Translations under genes and position numbers: made by a program
Notes under the pieces: model-generated
Databases searched by the model: none
What the model saw: only the letters and a program-made list of their open reading frames with translations
Told to the model about the DNA's origin: nothing
Shown here: positions 1 through 11,759 of the stretch, in pieces
Position numbering within the stretch: position 1 is the stretch's first letter
Layout: each line of letters begins with the position of its first letter
Assembly: GCF_000338275.1 (NCBI RefSeq)
Contig: NZ_ANMR01000020.1
Coordinates: forward strand, 1 to 64,000
DNA: 64,000 bases
Direction of reading: 5' to 3'
Origin: Staphylococcus xylosus NJ
GTDB lineage: Bacteria; Bacillota; Bacilli; Staphylococcales; Staphylococcaceae

Positions 1-50
1 CGCCGATGGTAGTCGGACTTACGTTCCGCAAGAGTAGGACGTTGCCAGGC
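1..50 (+). rRNA. rrf: 5S ribosomal RNA, 3' end (cut by window edge)
   Basis: The first 50 bases match from memory the last part of staphylococcal 5S rRNA: a CGCCGATGGTAG stem region, then ACGTTCCGCAAGAGTAGGAC and the terminal GTTGCCAGGC. The gene begins before the window, so only the 3' third is seen. A terminator hairpin with a T-run follows after four bases, which fits the end of an rRNA operon transcribed on plus. Confidence 0.85.
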
Positions 51-54
51 AATT

Positions 55-79
55 AAAGACCCAATAGGGTCTTTTTTTT
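55..79 (+). terminator. rRNA operon terminator
   Basis: AAAGACCC (55-62), a four-base loop AATA, GGGTCTTT (67-74), then a T-run. This is an intrinsic terminator placed just after the 5S rRNA 3' end. Confidence 0.85.
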
Positions 80-349
80 ATGCGCAAAGAGCTTAACTTC
101 AACTGAGAGTAATTGTCGGTGGTTTTAGACGGAGTACATGAGCAAAAGCTCATGCATAAGTCCCACTAATACAATGAAATATAACATAGTAAGAGATTTA
201 CGAGTCTATCTTAATAAATTTAGAAGTTAGAATTTAAAAAGTGGGACTATAGAAGCTGACGAACTAAATGAGCGACGAAACGAGCTTATGAGTGGTAAGT
301 GAGTAAGGAGAGCGTGCAAGTGAGGAAAGATGCGAGCGCTTGTCTCACG

Positions 350-415
350 GCAAGAAAGGTCTTTAGCGCCGAAGGTAGCAGACTTACGTTCCGCAAGAGT
401 AGGACGTTGCCAGGC
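350..415 (+). pseudogene. 5S rRNA 3'-end remnant (second copy)
   Basis: Bases 367-415 repeat the 5S tail with one base deleted and a few substitutions, and CTTTAG just before also fits 5S. Further upstream the sequence does not resemble the 5' half of a 5S gene, so this is a tail-only copy rather than a complete gene. It arose by tandem duplication or by loss of a neighbouring 5S body. The same terminator follows it. Confidence 0.65.
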
Positions 416-608
416 AATTAAAGACCCAATAGGGTCTTTTTTTTTATGCGCAAAGAGCTTAACTTCAACTGAGAGTAATTGTCGGTTTTCAACGGAGTAC
501 ATGAGAAAAAGCTCATGCATAAGTCCCACTAATACAATGAAATATAAGCTGATGAGAGCGTCACAAGTTTACCTTAATAAATATAAAGTTAGAATTTGAA
601 ATAGGACT
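367..608 (+). repeat. Tandem duplication of 5S tail and flank, copy 2
   Basis: Second copy of the unit at 1-248. It is near identical to about position 546, then diverged. It again carries the GCTCATGCATAAG stretch and CCCACTAATACAA. No gene with a convincing ribosome-binding site lies between 51 and 732. Confidence 0.8.
420..445 (+). terminator. Duplicated rRNA terminator
   Basis: AAAGACCC (420-427), AATA loop, GGGTCTTT (432-439) and a longer T-run than in the first copy. It gives the rRNA operon two terminators in series. Confidence 0.8.
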
Positions 609-612
609 TGAT

Positions 613-648
613 AAAAAAGCCGAAACATATATTTAATATGCCTCGGCC
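613..648 (-). terminator. Terminator of the ilv-leu operon
   Basis: Read on minus: GCCGAGGCATAT, a short loop, ATATGTTTCGGC, then TTTTTTA. It lies about 85 bases after the ilvA stop codon and closes the long biosynthetic operon, facing the rRNA terminators. Confidence 0.7.
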
Positions 649-732
649 ATAATATACATATAATCATTGTATAAGAAGGTATAGAAAAATTTATTTTTCA
701 TATAAACAATGAAATTCTTTTAGTATGCATAA

Positions 733-2001
733 CTAAATTAGTAAGGAATAAAGCATTTTATTTTCATTAATATAAATATTAGAATTATCAAACTCATCTA
801 CATTTGCTTTTAAGTTATCTAAGTCTTTGTGATTATTTAATTGAATACCTATGATTACTGTGCCTGTATTTTGAGAAGATTTTTTTAGATATTCAAATTT
901 GGTTATATCATCTTTAGGTCCAAGGACTTCATTAACAAATTCTCTTAATGCACCAGGGCGTTGTGGGAAATTTAAAATAAAATAATGTTTCATTTCTTCG
1001 AATAATAAGGAACGTTCTTCAATTTCTTTCATTCGATTAATATCATTATTACCACCGCTAACTACACATACAACTGTCTTACCTTTGATTTCTGCTTGAT
1101 ATTGATCAAGCGCTGCGACGCTTAACGCACCAGCAGGTTCTGCAACAATGGCTTGTTTTGAGTACATATCTAAAATAGTGGAACAAACAGCACCTTCATG
1201 TACTTGAACATAGTCATCAACTACATTTCTGCAAATATCAAATGTGATTTGACCAACACGTGCTACAGATGCGCCATCAACAAATTTATCTATATCAGGT
1301 AATGTGACAATTTGTTTTTCTAAAACTACTGAAGCATACATACTACTTGCACCAGCAGGTTCTACACCAATAATTGAAGTCTCAGGAGCATGCTCTTTAA
1401 AGTAAGTACCTACGCCTGAAATTAAACCGCCACCACCGATTGCAGCGAATAAATAATCAAATTGAATATCGTCTTCTTTTGATTGTTCAAGTATTTCTTT
1501 TGCTAGTGTCCCTTGTCCAGCAATTGTAAAAATATTATTGAAAGGATCAATAAAGTTCATGTTATTTTCTTCTGTGTAAACAAGAGCTTCTTTTAAGCAA
1601 TCATCAAATGTATCTCCAGTTAAAACTACTTCAGTATTACTGCCACCAAAGAATTTTACTTGATTAATTTTTTGTAATGGGGTAGTTACTGGCATAAAAA
1701 TCACTGCATTTAAATTCAACTTACTAGCAGTATATGCTACACCCTGAGCGTGATTACCAGCACTAGCACATGTAATGCCGTTTTGGCGATCAATTTCATT
1801 TAGCGCTATAATTGCGTTATATGCACCTCTAAGTTTAAATGACCTTACCCATTGTAAATCCTCACGCTTAAGATAAACATTACAATCATATTTATGAGAT
1901 AAATAATGATCTTTTTGTAATGGTGTCTCTTTAGCAATATCTTTTAATTGTAAATAAGCTTCATCGATATCTTTAGAAGACACAGTAGTTTTTACAGTCA
2001 T
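733..2001 (-). CDS. ilvA: Threonine dehydratase (threonine deaminase)
   Basis: PLP enzyme that turns threonine into 2-oxobutanoate and ammonia, the first committed step to isoleucine, in the cytoplasm. The PLP lysine is K56 in SFKLRGA, and the glycine-rich phosphate loop is GGGG at 189-192. Residues from about 330 form one ACT-like regulatory region ([12 protein letters not shown]), so the 422-residue protein is the short form; the E. coli enzyme of about 514 residues has two such regions. Isoleucine feedback is expected from the family. It is the last gene of the ilv-leu operon, 37 bases after leuD, which places deamination under the same promoter as the common BCAA enzymes. Confidence 0.95.
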   Translation of the reverse strand: MTVKTTVSSKDIDEAYLQLKDIAKETPLQKDHYLSHKYDCNVYLKREDLQWVRSFKLRGAYNAIIALNEIDRQNGITCASAGNHAQGVAYTASKLNLNAVIFMPVTTPLQKINQVKFFGGSNTEVVLTGDTFDDCLKEALVYTEENNMNFIDPFNNIFTIAGQGTLAKEILEQSKEDDIQFDYLFAAIGGGGLISGVGTYFKEHAPETSIIGVEPAGASSMYASVVLEKQIVTLPDIDKFVDGASVARVGQITFDICRNVVDDYVQVHEGAVCSTILDMYSKQAIVAEPAGALSVAALDQYQAEIKGKTVVCVVSGGNNDINRMKEIEERSLLFEEMKHYFILNFPQRPGALREFVNEVLGPKDDITKFEYLKKSSQNTGTVIIGIQLNNHKDLDNLKANVDEFDNSNIYINENKMLYSLLI

Positions 2002-2038
2002 ATGATTTCACACCTTTACTTATTAATTTAGTAATTAT

Positions 2039-2614
2039 TTAATACGTTTTTGCTGTTTCATAGGCTTTAATTGCATCCTCGTATTGTAAAGTCAATGCAA
2101 TATCATCAAGTCCATTAACGAGCTTATTTTTCCAAGTTTCATCGATTTCAAAATCAAAAGATTTGTCTAATGTAGAAACTGTTTGATTTGGTAAATCTAC
2201 AGTAATTTTACTTGCTTGTGCAAGATATTTTCTTGTATTTTCATCTAAAACTATTGGTAACATAGCATTTTTAGTGCAATTCATATAAAATATATCACTA
2301 TAACTACCAGCAATAATAATATCAAAACCATAATCTTTAAGGGCCCAAGCGGCGTGTTCACGACTTGAACCACAACCAAAGTTTTCACCAGTAATTAAGA
2401 TTGAAGCCCCTTTATATTCAGGCTTATTTGGATTAAAGTCTGGATTATCTGATCCATCATCTAGGTAGCGCCACTCATCAAATGCAAAAGGACCGAAACC
2501 TGATTTTGATATGCGTTTCAAATGTGCTTTAGGTATAATTTGATCGGTATCAATATTATCATGGAATAATGGAACTACTTTACCTGTATAAGTAGTAATA
2601 GGTTTAATTTCCAT
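2039..2614 (-). CDS. leuD: 3-isopropylmalate dehydratase small subunit
   Basis: Small (swivel-domain) subunit of isopropylmalate isomerase. With LeuC it converts 2-isopropylmalate to 3-isopropylmalate in leucine synthesis. The substrate loop [10 protein letters not shown] lies near residue 80. The ATG at 2614 is chosen because AAGGTGG sits nine bases upstream; a TTG nine bases earlier (2623) is also open. The start follows the leuC stop almost directly, so translational coupling of the two subunits is likely. The length of 191 residues is normal. Confidence 0.95.
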   Translation of the reverse strand: MEIKPITTYTGKVVPLFHDNIDTDQIIPKAHLKRISKSGFGPFAFDEWRYLDDGSDNPDFNPNKPEYKGASILITGENFGCGSSREHAAWALKDYGFDIIIAGSYSDIFYMNCTKNAMLPIVLDENTRKYLAQASKITVDLPNQTVSTLDKSFDFEIDETWKNKLVNGLDDIALTLQYEDAIKAYETAKTY

Positions 2615-2615
2615 A

Positions 2616-3986
2616 TCAGACAACCACCTTTCTTACATCTACAAATTTTCCGTTAATTGCTGCAGCTGCTGCCATAGCAGGGGAAACTAGGTGTGTTCGT
2701 GCACCTTTACCTTGACGACCTTCAAAGTTTCGGTTACTAGTTGATGCACAATGTACGCCGTCAGGTACTTGATCAGGGTTCATACCTAGACACATTGAAC
2801 AACCAGGTTCACGCCAATCAAATCCTGCTTCTTTAAAAATTTTATCAAGACCCAATTTTTCTGCTTCGATTTTTACATTACGTGATCCTGGAACCACAAT
2901 AGCTGTAATATTTGGATGTACTTTATTTCCTTTTACGATATGACTAGCTTCAACCAAGTCAGAAAGACGAGCATTTGTACATGAACCTAAGAATACATAA
3001 CCTAGATTAATATCTTCAGCTTTTTGACCAGGTTCAAGACCCATATAATTATAAGCACGCTCATCGTTAACATTCTTTATTTCAGGGAAAGGTGTATGGA
3101 AACCAACTCCCATTTCTGGGCTTGTCCCCCATGTAACTTGAGGTTCTAAATCAGATACATCCATTTCAATGACTCTATCAAATTCAGCGTCTTCATCTGT
3201 ATAGAGTTCACGCCAAGAATCAACATCATATTCAAAGTTAGTAGAATATGGACGTCCTTTAACATAATCAAATGTAGTTTCGTCAGGGGCCATCATACCG
3301 TATTTTGCACCTGCTTCAATAGCCATGTTACAAATAGTCATTCGCGCTTCCATAGATAAGTTTTGAATTGTTTCACCAGCAAATTCTAATGCGTATCCCG
3401 TACCAAAATCAACACCATATTGGTTAATTAGATATAGAATAATGTCTTTTGCATAAACACCGGTAGGTAATTGTCCAGTGACTTCAATTTTTAGGTTCTT
3501 AGGTTTGGTTTGCCAAAGTGATTGTGTAGCAAAAACATGTTCTACTTCACTAGTACCAATGCCGAAAGCAATTGCACCAAATGCACCATGTGTTGCAGTG
3601 TGTGAATCTCCGCATACTATAGTTTTTCCTGGTTGTGTTAAACCTGTTTCAGGTCCAACCATGTGGACAATACCTTGTTCATCTGAACCCATATCAAATA
3701 TATGAACACCAAAAGCCTTAGCATTATTTTGCAAAGTCGTAATTTGTTTATTTGCAATTTCATCTTTAATATTAAAAATATCTACAGTTGGCACATTATG
3801 GTCAAGCGTCGCATAAGTTAAATCTGGTCTGCGTAGTTGTCTATTATTTATTCTTAATCCCTCAAAAGCTTGAGGAGATGTGACTTCATGTATTAGATGT
3901 AAATCTATATATAATAACTGTGGGTCACCTTCTTTACCAGTTAAGACATGTTTGTTCCAAACTTTGTCAAATAATGTTTTACCCAT
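2616..3986 (-). CDS. leuC: 3-isopropylmalate dehydratase large subunit
   Basis: Aconitase-family large subunit of isopropylmalate isomerase. The three [4Fe-4S] ligands are visible: C336 in GSCTNAR, and C396 and C399 in [21 protein letters not shown] near residue 125 is the conserved active-site stretch. The 456-residue length is typical. An AAGGAGGAGATG ribosome-binding site precedes the ATG, 18 bases after leuB. The cluster makes leucine synthesis sensitive to iron and oxidants, which is a family property and not something read from the sequence. Confidence 0.97.
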   Translation of the reverse strand: MGKTLFDKVWNKHVLTGKEGDPQLLYIDLHLIHEVTSPQAFEGLRINNRQLRRPDLTYATLDHNVPTVDIFNIKDEIANKQITTLQNNAKAFGVHIFDMGSDEQGIVHMVGPETGLTQPGKTIVCGDSHTATHGAFGAIAFGIGTSEVEHVFATQSLWQTKPKNLKIEVTGQLPTGVYAKDIILYLINQYGVDFGTGYALEFAGETIQNLSMEARMTICNMAIEAGAKYGMMAPDETTFDYVKGRPYSTNFEYDVDSWRELYTDEDAEFDRVIEMDVSDLEPQVTWGTSPEMGVGFHTPFPEIKNVNDERAYNYMGLEPGQKAEDINLGYVFLGSCTNARLSDLVEASHIVKGNKVHPNITAIVVPGSRNVKIEAEKLGLDKIFKEAGFDWREPGCSMCLGMNPDQVPDGVHCASTSNRNFEGRQGKGARTHLVSPAMAAAAAINGKFVDVRKVVV

Positions 3987-4004
3987 ATGACATCTCCTCC
4001 TTTT

Positions 4005-5045
4005 TTAAAGATTTTTCTTAACGTAATTAAAAATATCAGATGTATTATAATCACCATTGAGATCGCGTGTTGTTTTACCTTCTTTAATTAATTGATAAAT
4101 AACTGTTTCTAATTTATCAGCTGCCTTATTTTGGTTTAAACTTTCTCTAAGGCACATTACAACAGATAGTAGCATACCAAATGGATTAGCAATATCTTGA
4201 TTAGCAATATCAGGTGCTGAGCCATGTATAGGTTCATAAAGTCTAGGTCCATGTTCACTGAAACTTGCAGAAGGTGAGAGGCCTAGAGAACCTGGAATAA
4301 CAGATGCTTCATCACTCAAAATATCACCGAATAGATTTTCTGTAACTATTACGTCGAATTGGGCTGGGTTAGTTATTAAGTGCATGGCACAAGCATCAAC
4401 AAGTAAATGATTCACTTCAACTTCAGGATACTCAACCGCGACGTCGTTAATCACTTGACGCCACAATTTACTAGAGGATAAAACATTTTCTTTATCTACT
4501 GAAGTTAATTTTTTATGGCGTTTTTGAGCTAAATCAAAACCAACTCTAGCAATTCTTTCTATTTCAGCTCTGGTATAGGTTAATGAATCGAGCGCATCGT
4601 TATCATTTAATTTTTTTGGTTCACCGAAGTAGATACCACCAGTTAACTCTCTTACTAAAATGAAATCTGTACCTGCAACACGTTCTTCTTTAATAGGGGA
4701 TAAATGACTAGTGCCATTTGTAACTGTAGTAGGGCGTATATTTGCAAACAGACCTAATGCTTTACGAATACCTAATAAACCTTGTTCTGGTCTATTATTA
4801 GGATCTGTCCAATTAGGCCCACCCACAGCGCCTAATAGAATTGCGTCTGCATTTTTGCAAGCATTTAATGTTGATTCTGGAAGTGGTTCACCGTGGTTAT
4901 CAATGGCAATGCCACCAAAATCATGTGTTTCTATATCATACTCAAAATTAAAGGATTTACTTAGTTGTTGTAATACTTCTAATGAACCATTCAATATTTC
5001 AGGTCCAATTCCATCTCCTGGAAGGGCTACAATCTTATGGCTCAT
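4005..5045 (-). CDS. leuB: 3-isopropylmalate dehydrogenase
   Basis: NAD-dependent oxidative decarboxylase that forms 4-methyl-2-oxopentanoate from 3-isopropylmalate. GDGIGPEI at the N-terminus, [12 protein letters not shown] in the middle and [13 protein letters not shown] near residue 235 are isocitrate/isopropylmalate dehydrogenase signatures. It has 346 residues with no gaps. Its ATG overlaps the leuA stop by four bases (ATGA type), so it is translationally coupled to leuA. Confidence 0.97.
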   Translation of the reverse strand: MSHKIVALPGDGIGPEILNGSLEVLQQLSKSFNFEYDIETHDFGGIAIDNHGEPLPESTLNACKNADAILLGAVGGPNWTDPNNRPEQGLLGIRKALGLFANIRPTTVTNGTSHLSPIKEERVAGTDFILVRELTGGIYFGEPKKLNDNDALDSLTYTRAEIERIARVGFDLAQKRHKKLTSVDKENVLSSSKLWRQVINDVAVEYPEVEVNHLLVDACAMHLITNPAQFDVIVTENLFGDILSDEASVIPGSLGLSPSASFSEHGPRLYEPIHGSAPDIANQDIANPFGMLLSVVMCLRESLNQNKAADKLETVIYQLIKEGKTTRDLNGDYNTSDIFNYVKKNL

Positions 5046-6577
5046 GAGTGAATACCTTCTTCCTCATGTGTATTTGCAACATATTTAGCATGTGCTTCAA
5101 CATATGATTTACAAGAAGCTAATAAGATATCATGGTCAATACCTACACCAGTAACAATTTGATCATCTATCTTAATTTGTACATGTACTTCTGCTTGAGC
5201 ATCAGTACCTTCAGTTACCGAATCTATGCGATATTCAATAAGTTCTGTCTTGCGATCAAAGATACGATCAACAGCGTTGTATACTGAAACAATTGAACCT
5301 GTACCAATACTTGAATCTTGATAAGTATTACCATCTTTATCTTTAATGACGACAACGGCACTTTGTAGTCCGTTAGATACAAATTGTAACTGTAACGTTT
5401 CCACTTTATATATAGCATTTTGTTCATGCTCTGTGCCTTGAATTAATGCATGGATATCACGATCTGTGACTGATTTTTTCTTATCTGCAATTGTTTTAAA
5501 CTGTTTAAATAAAGCTTTTTGATCTTCAGGCTCTACATCGTATCCTAAAGCTGTCAGTTTTTCTGCAAAGGCATGTTTACCTGATAGTTTACCAAGAGGT
5601 AGTTCAGTTGTTTTCACACCAACTAGTTGTGGAGTCATAATTTCATATGTTTCTGGATTTTTCAGAACGCCATCTTGATGAATCCCAGATTCATGACTGA
5701 ATGCATTTTGCCCGACAATAGCTTTATTTCTAGGAACTCGAATACCCGCAAATCTTGCAATTAAATCTGAAGTTTGTTTGGTTTCTTCTAGGTTGATTTT
5801 TGTCTGATTATTGTAATGATCTTGTCGAACGTAAAGGCCGAGAGCAACTTCCTCGAGAGCTGTATTACCTGCACGTTCCCCAATACCATTTAATGTACCT
5901 TCGATGCGTTTTGCACCATTTTCAATTGCTGCCATACTATTGGCAACAGCAAGTCCAAGGTCATCATGACAATGCGCACTGTAAATTACTTCATGATTCG
6001 TTGTTATTGATTCTTGCAGTGTTTTGAAAATTTGGCCATATTCTTTAGGATAACTGAATCCTACAGTATCAGGTATGTTGATAACACTGGCTCCGGCGTC
6101 TACAGCTGTTTGAACACATTCGATTAAAAATGATGGTTCTGTTCTTGTAGCATCTTCAGGTGAAAATTGAACGACATCAAAGTATTGTTTCGCATAAGAT
6201 ACATGTTCTTTGATTGAAGCTAATACTTCTTCTTTAGACATCATTAATTTTGAATCTCGGTGTATTGGACTAGTCGCTATAAAAACATGAATTCTCGGTA
6301 TTGCAGCTTCTTTTGTCGCTTCATATACAGCATCTATATCTTTCTTTACACAACGTGCTAATCCACAAACTGCAGTTGTAGTTAATGCTCTAGATATTGC
6401 TTCAACAGATTTGAAACTACCAGTACTTGATGCAGGAAAACCTGCTTCTATAATATCGACGCCCCATTTTTCCAATTGTTTTGCTATCTTCAATCTTTCA
6501 TCGAATGAAAAGTTTACTCCAGGTGTTTGTTCACCGTCTCTAAGTGTTGTATCAAAAATTTGAATATGGCTACTCAT
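5042..6577 (-). CDS. leuA: 2-isopropylmalate synthase
   Basis: Condenses acetyl-CoA with 2-oxoisovalerate, the first step specific to leucine. [13 protein letters not shown] at the N-terminus and the metal-binding SAHCHDD are the HMGL/LeuA catalytic motifs; GERAGN and the C-terminal 120 residues match the leucine-binding regulatory domain. The start at 6577 has AGGAG nine bases upstream; an in-frame ATG at 6586 overlaps that site and is unlikely. It has 511 residues. Leucine feedback is expected for the family. A 139-base gap with a hairpin separates it from ilvC. Confidence 0.95.
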   Translation of the reverse strand: MSSHIQIFDTTLRDGEQTPGVNFSFDERLKIAKQLEKWGVDIIEAGFPASSTGSFKSVEAISRALTTTAVCGLARCVKKDIDAVYEATKEAAIPRIHVFIATSPIHRDSKLMMSKEEVLASIKEHVSYAKQYFDVVQFSPEDATRTEPSFLIECVQTAVDAGASVINIPDTVGFSYPKEYGQIFKTLQESITTNHEVIYSAHCHDDLGLAVANSMAAIENGAKRIEGTLNGIGERAGNTALEEVALGLYVRQDHYNNQTKINLEETKQTSDLIARFAGIRVPRNKAIVGQNAFSHESGIHQDGVLKNPETYEIMTPQLVGVKTTELPLGKLSGKHAFAEKLTALGYDVEPEDQKALFKQFKTIADKKKSVTDRDIHALIQGTEHEQNAIYKVETLQLQFVSNGLQSAVVVIKDKDGNTYQDSSIGTGSIVSVYNAVDRIFDRKTELIEYRIDSVTEGTDAQAEVHVQIKIDDQIVTGVGIDHDILLASCKSYVEAHAKYVANTHEEEGIHS

Positions 6578-6633
6578 TTTCAACATCTCCTATTACTAAA
6601 TTTTAGACACAATTATTAAGTCGTAAGTATTAA

Positions 6634-6688
6634 AGAATCTCAAAGAGGGGAAAACTATAGTATGATTATACCTAATGAGATTCTTCTT
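6634..6688 (-). other. Intercistronic hairpin between ilvC and leuA
   Basis: AAGAATCTCA and TGAGATTCTT flank a roughly 30-base loop that contains GAGGGGAAAAC. There is no T-run, so it is not a good terminator. A role as an RNA processing or stability element that sets leu relative to ilv expression is only an inference. Confidence 0.45.
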
Positions 6689-6716
6689 ACCACGAGTTAA
6701 TAAATTTAGTGTCTAT

Positions 6717-7748
<1,032 letters not shown>

Positions 7749-7769
7749 TTAGTTATTGTTGTTTCAAAA

Positions 7770-8243
7770 CTATACTAAAGCTGCTGAACCAGTTCTTGAA
7801 ACTTGTTCAATTTTATATGATGATAGATCATCTAATAAATTATCCATCGTATATTGTGGGCCTGAAGCTTGAAGATAAGTATACTCATCTTCATTTTTCA
7901 ATATAGAGACTAGCGCATCATAAGGTTTGATTACTTTTTGTAAGTCTTGTTGATTTATTGGTTTTTGTAATTTCACCAATACTAATTCTCTATTGTAAGT
8001 ATTGGTCTCGGTAATATCTTCAACATCTATGATGTTAATTTGCTTTTCAAGTTGTTGTAATAAATTACGTAATACATCTGTATCTGGTACTTCTGCTACA
8101 AAAGTTATATCAGATATACCTTCCTCTAATGTAGGTGTCGCAGAGAGTGTAACGATGTTAAATTGTCTACGAACAAAAATACTCGTTAATCTATTTAATG
8201 TACCAGCTTTATCTCTTACCTTAGTTCTAAATGTCCTTCTCAT
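7770..8243 (-). CDS. ilvN: Acetolactate synthase small (regulatory) subunit
   Basis: Regulatory partner of IlvB. The N-terminal ACT domain begins TFRTKVRDKAGTLNR, and a second C-terminal domain covers residues 80-157. The 157-residue length is the full two-domain form and resembles Bacillus IlvH. Binding of valine or other BCAA to the ACT domain is the family mode of feedback. The ATG overlaps the ilvB stop by four bases, as expected for two subunits made together. Confidence 0.92.
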   Translation of the reverse strand: MRRTFRTKVRDKAGTLNRLTSIFVRRQFNIVTLSATPTLEEGISDITFVAEVPDTDVLRNLLQQLEKQINIIDVEDITETNTYNRELVLVKLQKPINQQDLQKVIKPYDALVSILKNEDEYTYLQASGPQYTMDNLLDDLSSYKIEQVSRTGSAALV

Positions 8244-10030
8244 AATAGTCCCTCCATCTCATGGTTGGCTTTACCACTTGGTACCATAGGAGTTACTGGT
8301 TCGATTGGTGAAATACGAACATCTATTAGTGCTGGTCCATCATGTTGGAAAGCCGCATCAATTTGTTGTTCTAATTGTGCAGGATCATCAACGATATATC
8401 CTTTGACATTATATGCTTCAGCGATTTTTAAAAAGTTCGGTTGACCATTAAATACTGAATGTGAGAAACGTTTATTGAAAAACTTATCTTGCCATTGTTT
8501 AACCATACCTAGCGTACCGTTATTAACAATTACAATTTTTATATCAAGATTGTATTCTTCTAAAATTGCCATTTCTTGGTTGGTCATTTGGAAACCACCA
8601 TCGCCTACAAAGCAAATAACTGTTTTATCAGGTTCTGCAAGTTTTGCTCCAATAGCAGCAGGGATACCAAATCCCATTGTTCCTAAACCACCACTTGTTA
8701 CAAGTTGCCCGTGGTCTTTGAATGGGTAGTACTGAGCAACCCACATTTGATGTTGACCCACATCAGTTGTTACGATTGCATCTCCATTTGTGATTTCACC
8801 TATATACTCAATTGTACGTTGCGGTTTGGAGAAAACACCTTGCTCATCTTCTTGATAGGCAAAAGGTTGATTTACTTTGTTTTCGTTACAAGTTTCTAAC
8901 CATGATCCATGTTTAATTGAATAGCTATCAAAATCTAATAGTGCCTCTAATGTAGCTTTACAATCTGCAACAATGCCTAAATCTACTTTGATTATTTTAT
9001 TAATTTCTGATGGATCGATGTCTACGTGAACGATTTTAGCATTTGGCGCAAATTCATCTGGATTACTAGCTAAACGGTCATCAAAGCGGCTACCAAAGTT
9101 GATGAGTAAATCACATTCAGTTAATGCCATATTACTGGCGTATGATCCGTGCATACCGCCCATACCCAAGAAATAGGGGTTTTCATATGGTATTGCACCA
9201 AGACCAAGTAATGTACTAACTACTGGTAATTGATGTCTATTTATAAATTCAGTAAATACATCATTTGCTTTTGCATGGTTAATGCCTGCACCAGAAAGCA
9301 CAACGGGTTTTTTAGAGCTTTTTAAATAATCACGAAGTTTTTGTATGTCTTCCTTTGCTGGTTGATTTGGCACTGTATAACCTGGTAATTCTATTTCGTT
9401 TGTGGTTTGAGCGTTAGTTGATAAAATACCCATATCTTTAGGAAAATCGATAACGACAGGGCCTTTTCTACCACTATTAGCGATATAGAAAGCTTCGTGG
9501 ATTATTTTAGGAATATCATTAACATTTTTTACTTGGTAGTTATGTTTTGTTATTGGTGTTGTCATAGAAAGTAAATCTGCTTCTTGGAAGGCATCTTTAC
9601 CTATGCCTGGTGTTGCTACTTGTCCAGTGATTACTACCAAAGGTAACGAGTCACTATAAGCATCAGCGATACCAGTAATAGCATTTGTGGCCCCTGGACC
9701 ACTTGTTACAACAACTACACCAGTATTGCCTGATACACGTGCATAACCTTCTGCTGCATGAGTAGCACCTTGTTCATGTCTTGCTAGAATATGCTTGATT
9801 TTACCTTCATAAAAAGTGTCATAAAGCGGAAGAACCGCACCACCAGGGTATCCAAATATAAAATCTACTTTTTCATTTGCAAGAGATTCAACGAGCAATT
9901 CTGAACCAGATTTCATTTCATCTATTGTTTCTTGTTCTAATTCAACTTCAGGTTCAACAGTTTCAGCGGCTTCTAAATAATCGAAATTTTCTGACATTTC
10001 TTGTTCAAGCGTTTCAGTTTGTCTAGACAT
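8240..10030 (-). CDS. ilvB: Acetolactate synthase large subunit
   Basis: Thiamin-diphosphate enzyme joining two pyruvates, or pyruvate with 2-oxobutanoate, the first shared step of BCAA synthesis. GYPGGAVLPLYD and the catalytic glutamate in LARHEQGA lie in the N-terminal Pyr domain; GDGGFQMTNQE with the later NN forms the ThDP motif. About 40 acidic residues precede the core, a small N-terminal extension. The ATG at 10030 has AAGGAG at good spacing; a GTG nine bases upstream is less suitable. Four-base overlap with ilvN. Confidence 0.96.
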   Translation of the reverse strand: MSRQTETLEQEMSENFDYLEAAETVEPEVELEQETIDEMKSGSELLVESLANEKVDFIFGYPGGAVLPLYDTFYEGKIKHILARHEQGATHAAEGYARVSGNTGVVVVTSGPGATNAITGIADAYSDSLPLVVITGQVATPGIGKDAFQEADLLSMTTPITKHNYQVKNVNDIPKIIHEAFYIANSGRKGPVVIDFPKDMGILSTNAQTTNEIELPGYTVPNQPAKEDIQKLRDYLKSSKKPVVLSGAGINHAKANDVFTEFINRHQLPVVSTLLGLGAIPYENPYFLGMGGMHGSYASNMALTECDLLINFGSRFDDRLASNPDEFAPNAKIVHVDIDPSEINKIIKVDLGIVADCKATLEALLDFDSYSIKHGSWLETCNENKVNQPFAYQEDEQGVFSKPQRTIEYIGEITNGDAIVTTDVGQHQMWVAQYYPFKDHGQLVTSGGLGTMGFGIPAAIGAKLAEPDKTVICFVGDGGFQMTNQEMAILEEYNLDIKIVIVNNGTLGMVKQWQDKFFNKRFSHSVFNGQPNFLKIAEAYNVKGYIVDDPAQLEQQIDAAFQHDGPALIDVRISPIEPVTPMVPSGKANHEMEGLL

Positions 10031-10042
10031 AGTGCTCACTCC

Positions 10043-11731
10043 TTAAATTAGATTTTCTGGTACTTGCATGATTCCACCTGTATTAGCGCTTGTTACTAAA
10101 GCAGTGTAACGTGCAAGATAACCTGTTTTTACTTTTGCTTTAAATGGTTTTAAATCTTGTTTTCTAGCTTCTAATGTTTCAGTTGATACTTCAACGTCTA
10201 AGGTTCTATTTGTTAAATCAATTGTAATTTCATCACCATCTTTGATGAGTCCAATTGGGCCACCTGAAGCCGCTTCTGGAGATACATGACCTACTGCGAT
10301 ACCACGTGTTGCTCCTGAGAAACGGCCATCTGTTATTAAAGCTACATCTTTACCTAATCCTCTACCTACAATTGAGGAAGTAGGGGCTAACATTTCTGGC
10401 ATTCCAGGACCACCTTTAGGGCCTTCGTATCTAATAACAACTACATGACCTTCACGAACAATATGATTATCAATTGCTTCAACTGCTTCATCGTGTGAAT
10501 CAAAACAAATTGCTTTACCTTTAAATACTTTAATAGATGGGTCAACTCCACCAACTTTTATAACTGCACCCTTTGGCGCTATATTACCGTATAAAATGGA
10601 TAAGCCACCTTGTTTATCATAAGGGTTATCAAGATGCCTAATAACATCACTGTTTAAAATCGCCTTGTCTTCATTATTTTCTCGTAATGTTTTGCCTGTA
10701 GCTGTTATTCTGTCTGGATGAAGTGTGCCTTCTTTTTTGAACAGTTCATTGATGATTGCAGGAACGCCACCAGCTTCGTGTACATCATGCATTGAATATG
10801 AAGAGCTAGGTGCAATTTTTGAAAGATAAGGTGTCTTCTTGGCAATTTCATTGATTCGTGTTAAATCATAATCAATACCGGCTTCATTAGCGATTGCAAG
10901 TGTGTGTAATACAGTATTTGTTGAACCACCCATCGCCATGTCTAATGCGAATGCGTCATCAATGGCTTCACGTGTTACAATATCTTTTGGTTTTAAATCG
11001 TTTTTAATATTATCTACTAATTTAAATGCTGCTTCTCTAATCATTTCTCTGCGTTGTTCACTCACTGCTAATGCTGTACCATTGTATGGAAGGGAAAGAC
11101 CTAATACTTCCATTAAACAGTTCATTGAATTGGCTGTGAACATTCCAGAACATGAACCACAGGTAGGGCATGCATTTTGTTCCATATCTAAGAATTCTTC
11201 TTTTGAAATTGAACCATCTTTAAAAGCGCCTACTGCTTCAAACATTGATGATAATGTTAAGGCTTTTCCTTCAGAAGATAATCCTGCTTTCATAGGTCCT
11301 CCTGAACAAAAGATTGCTGGGACATTTGTTCTTACTGCAGCTAATAACATGCCAGGTGTTATTTTGTCGCAGTTTGGAATGTAAAATACGCCATCAAACC
11401 AGTGTGCATTAATTACAGTTTCTGCTGCGTCTGCGATGATTTCTCTAGAGGGTAGGGAATATCTCATTCCAATATGGCCCATTGCGATGCCATCATCTAC
11501 GCCGATTGTGTCAAATTCAAAGGGAATTGCGCCTGCTTCACGAATTGCTTCTTTGGCAATATCTGCTAATTCTCTCAGATGTACATGTCCTGGGACAATA
11601 TCGATATACGAATTACAAATTGCCACGAAGGGCTTGTTCATATCTGTTGGTTTTTCTAATGCACCAGTAGCGTGCAAAAGACTTCTTGCTGGAGCTTGCT
11701 GATCTCCTTTTTTGATCATATCGCTTCTCAT
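10043..11731 (-). CDS. ilvD: Dihydroxy-acid dehydratase
   Basis: Iron-sulfur dehydratase forming 2-oxoisovalerate and 2-oxo-3-methylpentanoate. Cluster and active-site cysteines are visible in NCDKITPGM and [10 protein letters not shown]; the C-terminal half has GRFSGATRG. The ATG at 11731 gives MRSDMIKK, has GGGGGAA upstream and yields 562 residues, the usual length. A longer frame to 11773 would begin inside the attenuator terminator stem and is rejected. First structural gene of the operon; the stop lies 12 bases before the ilvB start. Confidence 0.96.
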   Translation of the reverse strand: MRSDMIKKGDQQAPARSLLHATGALEKPTDMNKPFVAICNSYIDIVPGHVHLRELADIAKEAIREAGAIPFEFDTIGVDDGIAMGHIGMRYSLPSREIIADAAETVINAHWFDGVFYIPNCDKITPGMLLAAVRTNVPAIFCSGGPMKAGLSSEGKALTLSSMFEAVGAFKDGSISKEEFLDMEQNACPTCGSCSGMFTANSMNCLMEVLGLSLPYNGTALAVSEQRREMIREAAFKLVDNIKNDLKPKDIVTREAIDDAFALDMAMGGSTNTVLHTLAIANEAGIDYDLTRINEIAKKTPYLSKIAPSSSYSMHDVHEAGGVPAIINELFKKEGTLHPDRITATGKTLRENNEDKAILNSDVIRHLDNPYDKQGGLSILYGNIAPKGAVIKVGGVDPSIKVFKGKAICFDSHDEAVEAIDNHIVREGHVVVIRYEGPKGGPGMPEMLAPTSSIVGRGLGKDVALITDGRFSGATRGIAVGHVSPEAASGGPIGLIKDGDEITIDLTNRTLDVEVSTETLEARKQDLKPFKAKVKTGYLARYTALVTSANTGGIMQVPENLI

Positions 11732-11759
11732 ATCTAATTCCCCCATAAAATTGAAAATA

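Larger units (their letters stand above)
1..248 (+). repeat. Tandem duplication of 5S tail and flank, copy 1
   Basis: Bases 1 to about 186 recur almost unchanged at 367 to about 546, and similarity weakens but continues to 248 and 608. The unit holds the 5S tail, the terminator, a stretch starting GCGCAAAGAGCTTAAC, a hairpin (CATGAGC, AAAA, GCTCATG) and the motif ATGCATAAGTCCCACTAAT. In copy 1 AAGTCCCACT (161-170) can pair with AGTGGGACT (239-247). Confidence 0.8.

Noticed and set aside
227-599. Frames of 89 and 100 codons over the duplicated 5S flank
   Set aside because: They overlap the 5S remnant and terminator, have no ribosome-binding site, and reflect the duplicated non-coding unit.
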